Notes: generated by a model from the sequence alone, not told the origin. A stretch of DNA of 64,000 bases from Rhodococcus rhodnii (GCA_000720375.1 JOAA01000022.1:124001-188000); one strand, 5' to 3'; positions 8,280 through 17,498 are shown, counted from the first letter of the stretch. Numbers and translations: made by a program.

Positions 8280-8567
8280 ATGTTGAGTGAGAACGAGAAG
8301 AGGAAGTTGCGCGGCATCGAGCAGCAGCTTGAGCGTGAAGCACCGCAATTCGTCGACGAACTACGCAACGGTGGCGCTCGCTTGTCACTCCTGGACAGAG
8401 AGTGGCCGTACACGTCCATTGTGCTGCTAGGAGTGGCGCTGTTCATGCTCGGTTGGCTGGTTGGTTCGATAGTGCTGTTTCTCATGGGAGTGGCGGCTGG
8501 AACTTTCGCGCTTGTGGCGCGAATTCGTCAACGGCGCAGGATGGGACGCCGGGGAGGAGACAAGTGA
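8280..8567 (+). CDS. DUF3040 family membrane protein 2
   Basis: This 95-residue protein starts MLSENEKRKLRGIEQQLERE, a clear DUF3040 opening, followed by WPYTSIVLLGVALFMLGW and a second helix, then a very basic tail (RIRQRRRMGRRGGDK). ATG 8280 has GGAG 8 bases upstream. It overlaps the DsbA-like gene by 4 bp (GTGA), so the two are co-translated. Function unknown; paralogous to the gene at 1178. Confidence 0.8.
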   Translation: MLSENEKRKLRGIEQQLEREAPQFVDELRNGGARLSLLDREWPYTSIVLLGVALFMLGWLVGSIVLFLMGVAAGTFALVARIRQRRRMGRRGGDK

Positions 8568-9337
8568 GCAACGCACGCCGTAAGCGCCGTGCCGCAGCCC
8601 GAGCCGTTGCCTCGGCACGTCCTGGGCAGTCCAACCGACAAACGCTCGCTGTCACGGTTGTAGTCTTGTTGGTACTTGCCGTTGCGGTGATCGGTGGTGC
8701 GCTGTGGACTACGGCGAACAAGGACACGAGCGTGCAGACTCCCATTTCGCCCGTGACGTCTGCCCCGGATTCGGTTCAGGTGACGCTGGATGGCGACAGT
8801 GCCACCGTCCTCGTGGGATCGCGGTCCGCACCGACTACCGTGGATGTCTACGAGGACTACCTGTGTCCAGCATGCCGGGAGTTCGAGGAAGCGCACCATG
8901 GGCAGCTGTACGAGAAGCTGCTCTCCGGCTCCGTTCAGGTTCGCTACCATCCGGTCAACCTGCTGGACCAGCGATCCGATCCGCCGGGTTACTCCCTTCG
9001 GGCTGCCAGCGCGGCTCTCGCGGTCGCCCAGCTCGCGCCTGGCCGATTCCTCGACTACCACCACAGCTTGTTCGCCGCGCAACCGGAAGAAGGATCCAGT
9101 GGCTTCACGAACGCCCAACTGATCGAACTGGGCAGGCAGCTCGGTGTACCGGTGGACAGGTTGGCCGCGAACGTCGCGAGCGCTACGTTCGAAGGGGTGG
9201 TCCGGCGCAGCTTGGAATCGGCATCCACCAACCCCACCCTGCGAGTGCCTGGCAGAACGTTCGGAACTCCGACCGTCCTGGTGAACGGATCGCTTGTCGA
9301 TCCGTGGAGCACGGCATGGTTGGCCAGTCGCGTATGA
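8564..9337 (+). CDS. membrane-anchored DsbA-like thiol oxidoreductase
   Basis: A 257-residue protein: basic N-terminus, one membrane anchor (about 27-48), then an extracytoplasmic DsbA/thioredoxin domain with the active site CPAC at C101 and C104 (YEDYLCPACREFE). The cis-Pro loop GTPTVLVNG is near residue 240. This is the usual actinobacterial DsbA-like form, expected to oxidise or isomerise disulfides in exported proteins. A VKOR-type protein that could reoxidise such an enzyme lies at 36658. The GTG start overlaps the DUF3040 stop. Confidence 0.85.
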   Translation: MSNARRKRRAAARAVASARPGQSNRQTLAVTVVVLLVLAVAVIGGALWTTANKDTSVQTPISPVTSAPDSVQVTLDGDSATVLVGSRSAPTTVDVYEDYLCPACREFEEAHHGQLYEKLLSGSVQVRYHPVNLLDQRSDPPGYSLRAASAALAVAQLAPGRFLDYHHSLFAAQPEEGSSGFTNAQLIELGRQLGVPVDRLAANVASATFEGVVRRSLESASTNPTLRVPGRTFGTPTVLVNGSLVDPWSTAWLASRV

Positions 9338-9367
9338 ACAGCCGCATTGCGAAGACCGTTGCCGAAT

Positions 9368-9378
9368 GCAAGAATTGC
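9368..9378 (+). promoter_or_regulatory. GCAA-N3-TTG box
   Basis: GCAAGAATTGC, a near-palindromic copy, 77 bp upstream of the Cei-like gene at 9455. Confidence 0.5.
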
Positions 9379-9454
9379 CGTTGGTGCCGGTGGTTTCCTA
9401 GCTGTCCGCCGGCGCCCCTTTGTCAAACCGCACGGATCACTGTGAACACCAGGT

Positions 9455-10138
9455 GTGCTGTTGTTCTCCAGGCGTAAGCCGTTACCGGCGCTTGTGATGA
9501 TCCTGATCCTTGCGCTGATCGCAGGCGCGGTGTGGGTCAGAGTCCTCGGGAACGAAGCGACCGTGACCGACCGGGTCAGGTGCCCGGCTGTGTCGGCGCA
9601 GACCGCGGTGGATCGTTTCGTTCCTCTGGCGCAGACCGCGGTGGATCGTTTCGTTCCTCTGCCGTACAACGCTTTGGACCGGGTGACGCCTGCCGCGCCC
9701 GCACAGGTCAGCGTGCACGTGCTCAACTCGACTGACCGGTCGGGTCTGGCGAGGTCGATCGCGGAAGACCTGGAGGCTCTGGGGTTCCAGCGTGCCGGGC
9801 AACCGGCCATCGACGAGTTCTACCGCACGGGAACCATGCATTGCGTAGGGCAGATTCGATTCGGTCGCAGTGGGCGGCCCGCTGCCCGCACGGTGAGCCT
9901 GCTGGTTCCCTGTACGCAGCTCATTCTGGACGATCGGCGGAATCCGACGGTCGATCTCGTTCTGGGCGCCGCGTTCACCACTCTCAGTGAGGACTACCGA
10001 GTCCACGCTGTGTTGCGGCAGTTGGAGGATTGGGCGAGCCGCCATCCCGAGTCCGAAGGCGGGCTGCAATCGGTCGAGGCTGGTGTGCCTGCTGTGTCGC
10101 CGTCGCTGCTCGCGGACGCCCGGTCGGCCGTCTGTTGA
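9455..10138 (+). CDS. cei: envelope integrity protein Cei-like (LytR_C domain)
   Basis: A 227-residue protein with one N-terminal membrane anchor (MILILALIAGAVWVRVL) and a LytR_C domain opening VSVHVLNSTDRSGLARSIAEDLEALGF. This resembles mycobacterial Cei (Rv2700), needed for cell-envelope integrity. Residues about 48-69 are a perfect 11-residue tandem duplication (unit AQTAVDRFVPL). Start GTG 9455 has a weak AGG upstream; TTG 9461 is an alternative. The box at 9368 lies upstream. Confidence 0.75.
   Translation: MLLFSRRKPLPALVMILILALIAGAVWVRVLGNEATVTDRVRCPAVSAQTAVDRFVPLAQTAVDRFVPLPYNALDRVTPAAPAQVSVHVLNSTDRSGLARSIAEDLEALGFQRAGQPAIDEFYRTGTMHCVGQIRFGRSGRPAARTVSLLVPCTQLILDDRRNPTVDLVLGAAFTTLSEDYRVHAVLRQLEDWASRHPESEGGLQSVEAGVPAVSPSLLADARSAVC
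9596..9661 (+). repeat. perfect 33-bp tandem duplication inside cei
   Basis: Two identical 33-bp units (9596-9628 and 9629-9661) keep the frame and duplicate 11 residues in the linker between the membrane anchor and the LytR_C domain. The units are identical at DNA level, so the event is recent or the repeat is unstable. Confidence 0.85.
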
Positions 10139-10142
10139 GGAA

Positions 10143-10835
10143 TCAAGATCGTGGCAGCGAATGCTCGGCGCGCTGTATCTTCGCAAGGCGGCTGAATCCC
10201 AGCCATGCGAGCACTGAGCGCACCATGTCGGGCCGGCCGTGGATCCGGATCGACGACGACCGGACCGCATGCAGCCATGTCGTGTGGCCGAGCCACACAT
10301 TGGTCAACGCGGAAAGCGTCGCCGCGATCCGGACGACCACTGGGATACCCGGATCCTTCAGATGTGCCTCAGCTTTGCCGAGGGACAGCACGAGCCACCA
10401 GTGACTGGGTTCGGGCGTCTCCGACAGGAGGATCTCAACAGCGACAGGCCTGCGTGGAAGAGCGGTGGCGTCGATTTCACTGGTGATGTCCTGGACGAGT
10501 AGGGCTGGTGCCAGTTGTCCGTTGCGTGGTGGGGGCAACCATCGCTGGCCCCAGACCCCGAGCTGTTCGACCAGTGGGCGTAGTTCGAGTCCCGCCGGTG
10601 TCAGTCGGAAAACGGGTTGTTCGCCGGACTGGCCTCGTTTGGTGATGACCTCGGCCCGCTGCAAGGTGCTGAGCCGCGCGGCGAGTACCCCGGAGGAAAT
10701 GCCGGTGATGCACTGTGAGATCGCTTCGGCTGACCGTTCACCTCGGAGCAACTCCCGGACGATCAGCAGCGTCCAGCTTTCCCCTACCAGTTCCGCGGCA
10801 CGTGCCATTGGGCAATGCTGGTCGTACTGTCTCAT
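10143..10835 (-). CDS. HxlR-family transcriptional regulator
   Basis: Residues 1-100 are an HxlR winged helix: the start MRQYDQHCPMARAAELVGESWTLLIVRELL is diagnostic. The C-terminal half (about 110-230) resembles the SCP2-like domain that follows HxlR in many actinobacterial members. HxlR proteins often sense oxidative or electrophile stress through an N-terminal Cys, here C8. ATG 10835 matches the family start; in-frame starts at 10865 and 10877 exist. A box at 10957 lies in the divergent region shared with the DUF6292 gene. Confidence 0.8.
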   Translation of the reverse strand: MRQYDQHCPMARAAELVGESWTLLIVRELLRGERSAEAISQCITGISSGVLAARLSTLQRAEVITKRGQSGEQPVFRLTPAGLELRPLVEQLGVWGQRWLPPPRNGQLAPALLVQDITSEIDATALPRRPVAVEILLSETPEPSHWWLVLSLGKAEAHLKDPGIPVVVRIAATLSALTNVWLGHTTWLHAVRSSSIRIHGRPDMVRSVLAWLGFSRLAKIQRAEHSLPRS

Positions 10836-10956
10836 CGTTCTTACGTACCCCGCTCCTGGAGCCATGGTTTCCGCCACTCTCGTCCGCGAGTGTTGCGGGC
10901 AACGCGTCAGGTTCTTTGCGGTCGTATGACGGCTCTTGGAGCGATGTATGCCTAGT

Positions 10957-10967
10957 GCAAGAGTTGC
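10957..10967 (+). promoter_or_regulatory. GCAA-N3-TTG box
   Basis: GCAAGAGTTGC followed by TCATGCG, one of the best copies. It is 67 bp upstream of the DUF6292 gene (11034) and 122 bp from the divergent HxlR start. Confidence 0.55.
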
Positions 10968-11033
10968 TCATGCGTGATCGGGTAACCGTGAGACTGTCAT
11001 GAGAACAGCGATCTGTGGAGCGGGGATTGTTGC

Positions 11034-11498
11034 ATGCTAACTGGAGATCGCGCTGGTAGCGTCCAGCAAGATGGGCTGTTCGCTGCTGGACTGCGTTCGT
11101 ATGTCCGTGCGGTCACTCGGGCGTTGCGGGTCGAGCCTGAGGCGGCGTGGTGTGAGGTAGCGGAGATGTCAACCGCGTACGTTGCTGTACGTGAACGGGC
11201 GATTGACTATCCGAATCGAGACGTCATGTTGTTGTGGGACGAACGAATCGGATGGATTGTCGCGCTCGAGCCGAAACCGGATGAAGAACCGGTAGTGCTG
11301 GGTCACATCAGCGGCGACGTGGTCCCCGCAGCGGCTGACGTGGCCAGGGCAGTCGCCGCTGTGCTGACAGCACAAACCGTTCAGCCCGACCGAGGACCAG
11401 AACACAAAGCGGATCCTGGCCACGTGCGTGCCGAGATACTGGCCTACGCGTTGCCGGTTGTGGTCGAGCAGACCGTTCAGTTCCCGCGCCCGGCCTGA
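11034..11498 (+). CDS. DUF6292 family protein
   Basis: A 154-residue soluble protein with the DUF6292 pattern: FAAGLRSYVRAVTRAL, then an AWCEVAE block, then RDVMLLWDERIGWIVALE, then a GDVVP loop. The family is actinobacterial and of unknown function, often near regulatory genes. ATG 11034 follows GGAGCGGGG. It converges with the MarR gene that ends at 11509. Confidence 0.7.
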   Translation: MLTGDRAGSVQQDGLFAAGLRSYVRAVTRALRVEPEAAWCEVAEMSTAYVAVRERAIDYPNRDVMLLWDERIGWIVALEPKPDEEPVVLGHISGDVVPAAADVARAVAAVLTAQTVQPDRGPEHKADPGHVRAEILAYALPVVVEQTVQFPRPA

Positions 11499-11508
11499 CC
11501 CATCGCAG

Positions 11509-11997
11509 CTAGACCCAGAAGACTTCAGCGTTGTCGACCGATTCGCCGCCTGCGACTGCGAAGGCGGACAACGCCCGGACCAATCCTCGACGGGACGTCG
11601 GGGACATCTGCCCGACGATCTGCTCGATCTGAGCGCGTCGACGTTTGGTGACGTTACTGACGACTGTGCGGCCTCGCCGGGTGAGTCCGACGACCAGTTC
11701 GCGCCGGGAAGTGGGGTTGGGCTGGCGGTCGATCAAGCCCGCCGCGACGAGCCGGTCGACCATCCGGGTGGCGGTCGACGGATTGACCCCGAGCGCCTGG
11801 GCTACCGACGCGAGCTTCTGCGGACCCTCGCTGTCGAGAACGACGAGAAGGCGGAACTGTGGAATCGTGATGGTGTCGTCGACTGCCGCGATGGACCGTG
11901 CTGAGACGGCCACCAGAAGCCGGGACGCGGCGAGGACCGCGTCAGTGACAGCATCGACGTCATCGGGCGCCTCACGGGCGGGCAAAGCACGAGCCAT
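11509..11997 (-). CDS. MarR-family regulator 1
   Basis: A 162-residue winged-helix protein. The recognition region reads LASVAQALGVNPSTATRMVDRLVAAGLI and the wing reads SRRELVVGLTRRGRTVV. It is close to MarR 2 at 29654; the stretch DDVDAVTDAVLAASRLLVAV is identical, so the two are recent duplicates. MarR 3 at 35280 is more distant. Ligand and targets are unknown. ATG 11997 is the natural start. Confidence 0.85.
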   Translation of the reverse strand: MARALPAREAPDDVDAVTDAVLAASRLLVAVSARSIAAVDDTITIPQFRLLVVLDSEGPQKLASVAQALGVNPSTATRMVDRLVAAGLIDRQPNPTSRRELVVGLTRRGRTVVSNVTKRRRAQIEQIVGQMSPTSRRGLVRALSAFAVAGGESVDNAEVFWV

Positions 11998-12090
11998 ACG
12001 TGTAGTTGTACATCATCCGGCGGCCGGTGGCTTGGTGTGCCGCCGGAATGTTGGCTTTTCCCGACTCGGTGTCCGCTGTGGTCACCTCAA

Positions 12091-12297
12091 TCACCGCGAA
12101 ACACATGTCGGACAGCGGTGTGGGCCTGTTGGTTGATCGGTGCCCTGCCAGCCTTCGTTGGTGGCCAGTTGCCACAATTGCAGCCACGCACCACGGAAGG
12201 TCAAGTACTCATTCGAGGTGCCGCGCGTGGTCCCGCAGCGGTCGCAGATCAACGCGAGCCTTGAGTGTGGGTCCCGGTTCTTGGGCTGTGCGGTCAT
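12091..12297 (-). CDS. zinc-ribbon mini-protein 1
   Basis: A 68-residue protein with two Cys pairs, CDRCG (about residues 18-22) and CPTC near the C-terminus, separated by an aromatic helix FRGAWLQLWQLATNEGW. It is paralogous to the protein at 17226, which keeps both pairs and the W/GW residues. A single zinc-binding domain is likely. GGGAAGGAC precedes ATG 12297. A GCAA-N3-TTG box lies 63 bp upstream. Function unknown. Confidence 0.7.
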   Translation of the reverse strand: MTAQPKNRDPHSRLALICDRCGTTRGTSNEYLTFRGAWLQLWQLATNEGWQGTDQPTGPHRCPTCVSR

Positions 12298-12359
12298 GTC
12301 CTTCCCGGTACTCGTTGCGTCGTACGATGCCGGAATTCAACCGGTTGTCTTTGCATTGT

Positions 12360-12369
12360 GCAATAGTTG
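12360..12369 (+). promoter_or_regulatory. GCAA-N3-TTG box
   Basis: GCAATAGTTG followed by TCACAA lies just past the ctaD stop and 63 bp upstream of the zinc-ribbon gene. An upstream TTGC with the GCAA gives TTGC-N5-GCAA as well. Confidence 0.5.
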
Positions 12370-14007
12370 TCACAAACTGGTGTGCTGTCGCTCGAGCTCC
12401 TCGTGGTGGTGCAGCTCGAAGGCGGGCCGCTCGGAACAGATTCGCGGCATTGTGTGGAAGTTGTGCCTTGGCGGTGGCGAGGTGGTCGCCCACTCCAGCG
12501 AGTTGCCGAAGCCCCACGAGTCGTCGGCGTCGTTCTTGCGGCCGTATCGGTAGCTGACGAAGACGTTCCACAGGAAGGGAAGCATGGATGCGCCGAGCAC
12601 GAATGCGCCGACTGACGAGATCAGGTTCAGGGTGCTGAACCCATCGGTCGGGAGGTAGTCCACGTAACGGCGCGGCATTCCCTGGGTGCCCAGCAGATGG
12701 TGCAGGGCGAATGTCGTGTGGAAGCCGGCAAACGTCATCCAGAAGTGCAGTTTGCCCAGCCGTTCGCCGAGCATGCGGCCGGTGGCTTTGGGGAACCAGA
12801 AGTAGATCCCGGAGAACGTGGCGAACACGATCGTGCCGAACAACACGTAGTGCAGGTGGGCGACAACGAAGTACGTGTCCGTGGTGTGGAAGTCCAGCGG
12901 CGGCGACGCCAGCAGGACCCCGGTGAGGCCGCCGCCGAGGAAAGTGACCAGGAATCCGATCGCCCACAGCATCGGGGTGGGGAAGGTGAGCTGTCCCTTC
13001 CACATGGTCAGGATCCAGTTGAAGAACTTGATCCCGGTCGGCACGGCGATCAAGAAGGACATGATCGCGAAGAAGGGCAACAGCACCGCGCCGGTGGCGA
13101 ACATGTGGTGCGCCCACACGGCCATGGAGAGGCCTCCGATGGCCAGGGTGGCGAAGATGAGTGCCTTGTAGCCGAACAGGGGTTTGCGGGCGAAGACCGG
13201 GATGACTTCGCTGATGATGCCGAAGAACGGCAGCGCGACGATGTAGACCTCGGGATGGCCGAAGAACCAGAACATGTGCTGCCAGAGGATGGCACCGCCG
13301 TTGGCCGGATCGAACACGTGCGCGCCGAGCCGTCTGTCCGCCAGCAGTCCGAACAGTGCCGCAGTCAGTACCGGGAATGCCATCAACACGAGAACCGCGG
13401 TGACGAGGATGTTCCATGTGAAGATCGGCATCCGGAACATCGTCATACCGGGTGCGCGGAGGCACACGATGGTCGTGATCATGTTGACTGAGCCGAGTAC
13501 CGTGCTGATGCCGGTCACGATCAGTCCGGCCGCCCACAGGTCGCCGCCGACACCAGGGGAGTGGCCCGCACGGGAGAGGGGAGCGTAGGAGAACCATCCG
13601 AAATCGGCCGCGCCACCGGGAGTGAGAAAACCTGAGATAACGATCAGGCCGCCGAACAGGAACAACCAGTAGGACAGTGCATTGAGTCTGGGGAACGCCA
13701 CGTCCGGCGAACCGATCTGCAGCGGCAGGATGTAGTTGGCAAAGCCGAACACGGTCGGTGTGGCGTACAGCAGCATCATCAAGGTGCCGTGCATGGTGAA
13801 CATCTGGTTGTACTGCTCGTTCGTCACCACTTGCAGGCCAGGAGCCAGCAGCTCGGCGCGCATGATCATCGCCATGGCACCGGCGAGCAGGAAGAATCCG
13901 AACGCTGTCGCCAGGTACAGCAGACCGATGTGCTTGTGGTCGGTGGTGCGCAGCGCCGTGACCAATCCAGAACCCAGCGGAGCCCTCGGCCGGGCCGGCG
14001 GGCTCAT
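12370..14007 (-). CDS. ctaD: cytochrome c oxidase subunit I
   Basis: A 545-residue protein with twelve membrane helices and full subunit I motifs: MHGTLMMLL with a heme a ligand His, [11 protein letters not shown] with the CuB His, the cross-linked Tyr and the proton-channel Glu, WAHHMFATG with two CuB His, and [18 protein letters not shown] with heme ligands. It catalyses O2 reduction coupled to proton pumping. GAGGAG precedes ATG 14007, which overlaps the qcrB stop (ATGA). The operon contains no subunit II or III gene, so it needs partners encoded elsewhere. Confidence 0.95.
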   Translation of the reverse strand: MSPPARPRAPLGSGLVTALRTTDHKHIGLLYLATAFGFFLLAGAMAMIMRAELLAPGLQVVTNEQYNQMFTMHGTLMMLLYATPTVFGFANYILPLQIGSPDVAFPRLNALSYWLFLFGGLIVISGFLTPGGAADFGWFSYAPLSRAGHSPGVGGDLWAAGLIVTGISTVLGSVNMITTIVCLRAPGMTMFRMPIFTWNILVTAVLVLMAFPVLTAALFGLLADRRLGAHVFDPANGGAILWQHMFWFFGHPEVYIVALPFFGIISEVIPVFARKPLFGYKALIFATLAIGGLSMAVWAHHMFATGAVLLPFFAIMSFLIAVPTGIKFFNWILTMWKGQLTFPTPMLWAIGFLVTFLGGGLTGVLLASPPLDFHTTDTYFVVAHLHYVLFGTIVFATFSGIYFWFPKATGRMLGERLGKLHFWMTFAGFHTTFALHHLLGTQGMPRRYVDYLPTDGFSTLNLISSVGAFVLGASMLPFLWNVFVSYRYGRKNDADDSWGFGNSLEWATTSPPPRHNFHTMPRICSERPAFELHHHEELERQHTSL

Positions 14008-15566
14008 CGTGTCTCCTCGTGGTCAGCGGCACGGGCTCGTCGCAGGGCTTCGGTTTCCGCACGGGGATCTGGACTCAGCAGGCTGCCTGGAACGGCTTGG
14101 CCGCTGACGGAAGGAAACTCATTCATCCGTTTGGGGACAGGAGTACCCATGTACGGCAAGGCGCGCTGGTCGCCGTCGTCGTCGGCCGGTCCGATCGGCT
14201 GATGGATCTCCAGATAGCCGCCGTCGGGTCGGCGGCGGATGATCCCCGTTTCGATGCCGTGGTGGAGTACCTCCCGGTCCGTGCGTTGCAGGCCGAGGCA
14301 GAGCCGGTAGACCGCGTAATAGGCCAACGGTGGGAGGAACAGCAGCCCCAACCGGCCGATCCAGACCGCGGCGTTGAGCGAGATATTGAGTTCTAGGGCG
14401 AGCGTGTCGTTGAACCCGGACAACAGCAGCACGACGAAGAAGGTCAGTGCCATTGCTCCCAATGCCGAGCGGACGGGGACGTCACGAGGTCGTTGAATGA
14501 GGTTGTGATGGGCGGTGTCTCCGGTGAACCTTCGCTCGATCCACGGATATGCCGCGGCCACGACGAGCACGACGACCGGCAGGAACACCATGGGCCAGAA
14601 CACGCCCGGCAGCCGGTATCCGGCCAGCGCGATCTCCCATGGCGGCCATAGCCGCCCGGCGCCGTCGATCCAGGCGATGTACCAATCCGGCTGGGATCCG
14701 GCCGAGATCGCGGCGGGCCGGTACGGTCCGTAGTTCCAGATCGGGTTGATCTGCAGGAGCCCGCCCATCAGGGCCAACACGCCGACCACGGCGATGAACA
14801 GGCCCGCGCTCTTGGCCGCGAAGATCGGAACGATCCGGACACCGACCACATTGCGTTCCGTGCGACGTGGCCCTGGTGCCTGGGTGTGCTTCTGGTACCA
14901 GATCAGTCCGAGATGGACGGCCACGAGCGCGACCAGCAACCCGGGCAGCAGGAACACGTGCGCGGTATACAGACGTGGAATGATCTCGTCATCCGGATAC
15001 TCGCCGCCGAACACCGCCCAGTGCAGCCAAGTTCCGATTACCGGGATCGACAGCACGATGCCGGACATGATCCGCAGCCCGGTGCCGGACAGCAGGTCGT
15101 CGGGCAGCGAGTAACCAGCGAACCCCTCGGCCATACCCAGCGCGAACAGCGAGATGCCAATGACCCAATTGCCTTCCCGCGGACGACGGAACGCCCCGGT
15201 GAAGAAGATTCGGAGCATGTGCACGACGATCGCCGCCATGAACACCAACGCCGCCCAGTGGTGTACCTGGCGTGCGAACAATCCGCCCCGCACCTCGAAG
15301 GAAATGTCCAGGCCACTGGCGTACGCGCGCGAGACCTCCAGCCCTTGGGCGAACGTGTAGGCGCCCTGGTAGCGCACCTCTGCCATGGAGGGGTCGAAGA
15401 ACAGTGCCAGGTAGGTGCCTGACAACAACAGCACGACGAAGCAGTAGAGCGCGATCTCGCCGAGCAGGAACGACCATCGAGTAGGAAAGACCTTGTTGAG
15501 CTGGCGGCGCAACCCGCTGGCGAAGTGCAACCGGTCATCCAGCACACGGAACCAACGCGGTGTCAT
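14004..15566 (-). CDS. qcrB: cytochrome bc1 subunit b
   Basis: A 520-residue menaquinol:cytochrome c reductase subunit b. Heme-ligating His are visible in [21 protein letters not shown] and in [21 protein letters not shown]. The actinobacterial PDW motif appears as [23 protein letters not shown]-terminal cytoplasmic extension (about 430-520) is typical of actinobacterial QcrB. The start overlaps qcrA by 4 bp and the stop overlaps ctaD. No qcrC (diheme cytochrome c) is present. Confidence 0.95.
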   Translation of the reverse strand: MTPRWFRVLDDRLHFASGLRRQLNKVFPTRWSFLLGEIALYCFVVLLLSGTYLALFFDPSMAEVRYQGAYTFAQGLEVSRAYASGLDISFEVRGGLFARQVHHWAALVFMAAIVVHMLRIFFTGAFRRPREGNWVIGISLFALGMAEGFAGYSLPDDLLSGTGLRIMSGIVLSIPVIGTWLHWAVFGGEYPDDEIIPRLYTAHVFLLPGLLVALVAVHLGLIWYQKHTQAPGPRRTERNVVGVRIVPIFAAKSAGLFIAVVGVLALMGGLLQINPIWNYGPYRPAAISAGSQPDWYIAWIDGAGRLWPPWEIALAGYRLPGVFWPMVFLPVVVLVVAAAYPWIERRFTGDTAHHNLIQRPRDVPVRSALGAMALTFFVVLLLSGFNDTLALELNISLNAAVWIGRLGLLFLPPLAYYAVYRLCLGLQRTDREVLHHGIETGIIRRRPDGGYLEIHQPIGPADDDGDQRALPYMGTPVPKRMNEFPSVSGQAVPGSLLSPDPRAETEALRRARAADHEETR

Positions 15567-16672
15567 CCCAGCTCCCAGAAACCGGGGCCGACCGGCGCGC
15601 TGAAGTCCCCCGTCGCGATGAAGTACCCATCCTCGTCAATGGTGATCGGCAGCTGCGGCAGAGCCCGGGCAGCTGGGCCGAAGACCGGACGCGCACCGGC
15701 GTTGAGATCGAACTGCGACTGGTGACAAGGACAGACCAGGCGGTTGGTCTGCATCTCGAACAACGACGCCGGACAGCCCAGGTGTGTGCACAGCTTCGAA
15801 TACGCGTAGAAGTCTCCGAAGTGGAACTGCTCCCTGCCCGCTGAGGAAACCACCGGGTCCTCAGGCCGGAAACGGAAGAGCATGGCCGGGTTGTCCGCAC
15901 GACGTGTCGCGGCGAGCAGTTGTTCGTGATCTCCACGTTCGGATTCCCGGAAGGGCACCACGGTAGCCATCGATCCGGCGACCAGGTCGGCGGGCCGGAC
16001 CAGCACGACGGCGTGCGGATCCGCGACGTCCATCCGTAGGTAGACCTTCTCGCCGTCGATCGGCGCCCAACCGGTATGCCACAGCGACTCCGGGCTCGCC
16101 GGGTGTGTCCATGGGTTCTTCACAAAGCTGCCTGCGACCGCTATACCCGCCCCTACCCCGGCCACGCCTGCCGCGGCGCCGACCGCGCGCCCCATCCAAG
16201 TCCTGCGATTGACCGTGGACTTCTTCAGCCCGGACTGTTTCCCGGCGTCGTCGAGGACGGCGACCGCTGTCTGCTGGTCGATCTCGGCGGACGGCTCGTC
16301 GTGGCGCTGCTGCACTGCCAGCTCCTTCGGCATGAACCGCTTCACGTACAACACGAGGCCGACGAAGATGCTCAGCAGGGCAGTGCCGAGCGTGAGCCCG
16401 AGCATCGGCGTGTACAGGACGTACCAGTCGTGGCCGGGCATACCCGGCTGAACGTACGCCGATGGCCAGAACAGGTAACAGCACACGAACGCCAGTCCAG
16501 ATGCGACAGACAGGCCGAACCAGGCCAAGACATGCCGTCGAGCACGTCGTTCCGCGCGGGTAGCCGGTACTGGCCATGGGTCGGAGTAACGGACCAGTTC
16601 GACATCGTCCCGTTTGGCGGCAAGGCGAACCGAGTCCGTGTCGTTGGTCGGCTTGGATTCTTTGTCTGGCAC
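15563..16672 (-). CDS. qcrA: Rieske iron-sulfur subunit
   Basis: A 369-residue actinobacterial Rieske protein. It has three N-terminal membrane helices, the third within [17 protein letters not shown], and a C-terminal Rieske domain. The [2Fe-2S] ligands are in CTHLGC (C295, H297, with C300) and CPCH (C314, H317, with C316). GTG 16672 was chosen because GGGAGG lies 6 bases upstream; a longer frame exists but its first 38 residues look artefactual. It is the first gene of a qcrA-qcrB-ctaD operon, with a box at 16764 about 92 bp upstream. Confidence 0.92.
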   Translation of the reverse strand: MPDKESKPTNDTDSVRLAAKRDDVELVRYSDPWPVPATRAERRARRHVLAWFGLSVASGLAFVCCYLFWPSAYVQPGMPGHDWYVLYTPMLGLTLGTALLSIFVGLVLYVKRFMPKELAVQQRHDEPSAEIDQQTAVAVLDDAGKQSGLKKSTVNRRTWMGRAVGAAAGVAGVGAGIAVAGSFVKNPWTHPASPESLWHTGWAPIDGEKVYLRMDVADPHAVVLVRPADLVAGSMATVVPFRESERGDHEQLLAATRRADNPAMLFRFRPEDPVVSSAGREQFHFGDFYAYSKLCTHLGCPASLFEMQTNRLVCPCHQSQFDLNAGARPVFGPAARALPQLPITIDEDGYFIATGDFSAPVGPGFWELG

Positions 16673-16763
16673 ATCTGCCTCCCTATGGCGACATAGGTGC
16701 AGGTTCCCGTTGGTGGTGCCTTGAAACCACTCCTCGAGGTCGTTGCATCGATAGTTGCCTACT

Positions 16764-16774
16764 GCAAAGCTTGC
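16764..16774 (-). promoter_or_regulatory. GCAA-N3-TTG box
   Basis: GCAAGCTTTGC on the minus strand, 92 bp upstream of qcrA. It is the only box on the qcrA side of the hairpin at 16799 and so is the candidate control site for the respiratory operon. Confidence 0.5.
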
Positions 16775-16798
16775 GGTGGGGTTCAATGACGAACCCTA

Positions 16799-16825
16799 GG
16801 TGCCGACGGCCCGGCCGTCGGCACC
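16799..16825. terminator. perfect GC-rich hairpin
   Basis: A 12-bp perfect stem (GGTGCCGACGGC with GCCGTCGGCACC) with a 3-base loop, followed by CTTTG. It separates the qcrA promoter region from that of the HesB-like gene. It could stop transcripts entering from either side; there is no long T-run. Confidence 0.6.
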
Positions 16826-16853
16826 CTTTGAGGGTTCGTGGATGTTGTATTAA

Positions 16854-16864
16854 GCAACTGTTGC
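16854..16864 (+). promoter_or_regulatory. GCAA-N3-TTG box
   Basis: GCAACTGTTGC, 69 bp upstream of the HesB-like gene at 16933. Confidence 0.55.
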
Positions 16865-16932
16865 ATCAGTGGTCAAACAGCTGTATCTGCTCATACGGTG
16901 GGTGAAATCCGTCTGAGTGGGAAGGACGACGA

Positions 16933-17250
16933 ATGCTGACGGTGACTGAAGCCGCTGCCGAAGCGATCAAGAACATGTCGGAGCGGGGTGGTGTTCAGGA
17001 TGTGGGCGGATTGCGCGTCGACGTAGCGCCGCAGGACACGGACGGCAGGACTTTCGCACTGTCAATGGCCCCTGAGCCGTCCAGTGGGGATCAGATCGTG
17101 GTGGTCAGGCCGGGAGCGCACGTATTCATACATCCCGACGCGGCGGCACACATCTCGGACACGATCTTGGATGTGGGTGTGGCTGACGGCAGGGTCAGGT
17201 TCCGCCTGCTTCGGCGAAGGGAACGTCAGGATCCACAGGCTGGACAGTAG
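16933..17250 (+). CDS. HesB/IscA-like protein without cysteines
   Basis: A 105-residue protein opening MLTVTEAAAEAIKNMSERG, the typical start of HesB/IscA domains, then GGLRVDV, then GDQIVVVRPGAHVFIHPDAAAHISDTILDV. It has no Cys at all, so none of the three A-type cluster ligands remain. It parallels the gene at 362. GGAAGGA precedes ATG 16933. The last 25 bp overlap the convergent zinc-ribbon gene. Either a fold reused for another task or an inactive relative. Confidence 0.8.
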   Translation: MLTVTEAAAEAIKNMSERGGVQDVGGLRVDVAPQDTDGRTFALSMAPEPSSGDQIVVVRPGAHVFIHPDAAAHISDTILDVGVADGRVRFRLLRRRERQDPQAGQ

Positions 17251-17426
17251 TGCGGACCGATTGGTCGCGCATTGCCCTTCCAGCCTTTGTGCACACTCTG
17301 CTGCCACAGCAGTAGCCATGCGGCCCGATAGTCGTCCGACGGCTTTTCTTCGATAACGCTGTCGCCGCATCCGTCGCAGACCACGGTCAGCCTCGACACG
17401 TCGCGGTGTGGGGGGATTGCCGTCAT
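17226..17426 (-). CDS. zinc-ribbon mini-protein 2
   Basis: A 66-residue protein with CDGCG (about residues 18-22) and a C-terminal CPACGS, flanking YRAAWLLLWQQSVHKGWKG. It is paralogous to the gene at 12091; the GPHYCPAC and GPHRCPTC endings correspond. Both copies have a box 60-75 bp upstream. It converges with and overlaps the 3' end of the HesB-like gene by 25 bp. Function unknown. Confidence 0.7.
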   Translation of the reverse strand: MTAIPPHRDVSRLTVVCDGCGDSVIEEKPSDDYRAAWLLLWQQSVHKGWKGNARPIGPHYCPACGS

Positions 17427-17498
17427 TCGATGTCATTGCCACCTTGTGCTGAAAGCTGCGGGGGCCGGATCGAATCATCGGTCAAAACGATGCACTCC

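Noticed and set aside
12209..14062. Long open frame antisense-phase over ctaD (617 codons)
   Set aside because: It is a shadow of ctaD in another frame: Arg/His/Pro-rich, no domain, and ctaD itself has full catalytic motifs.
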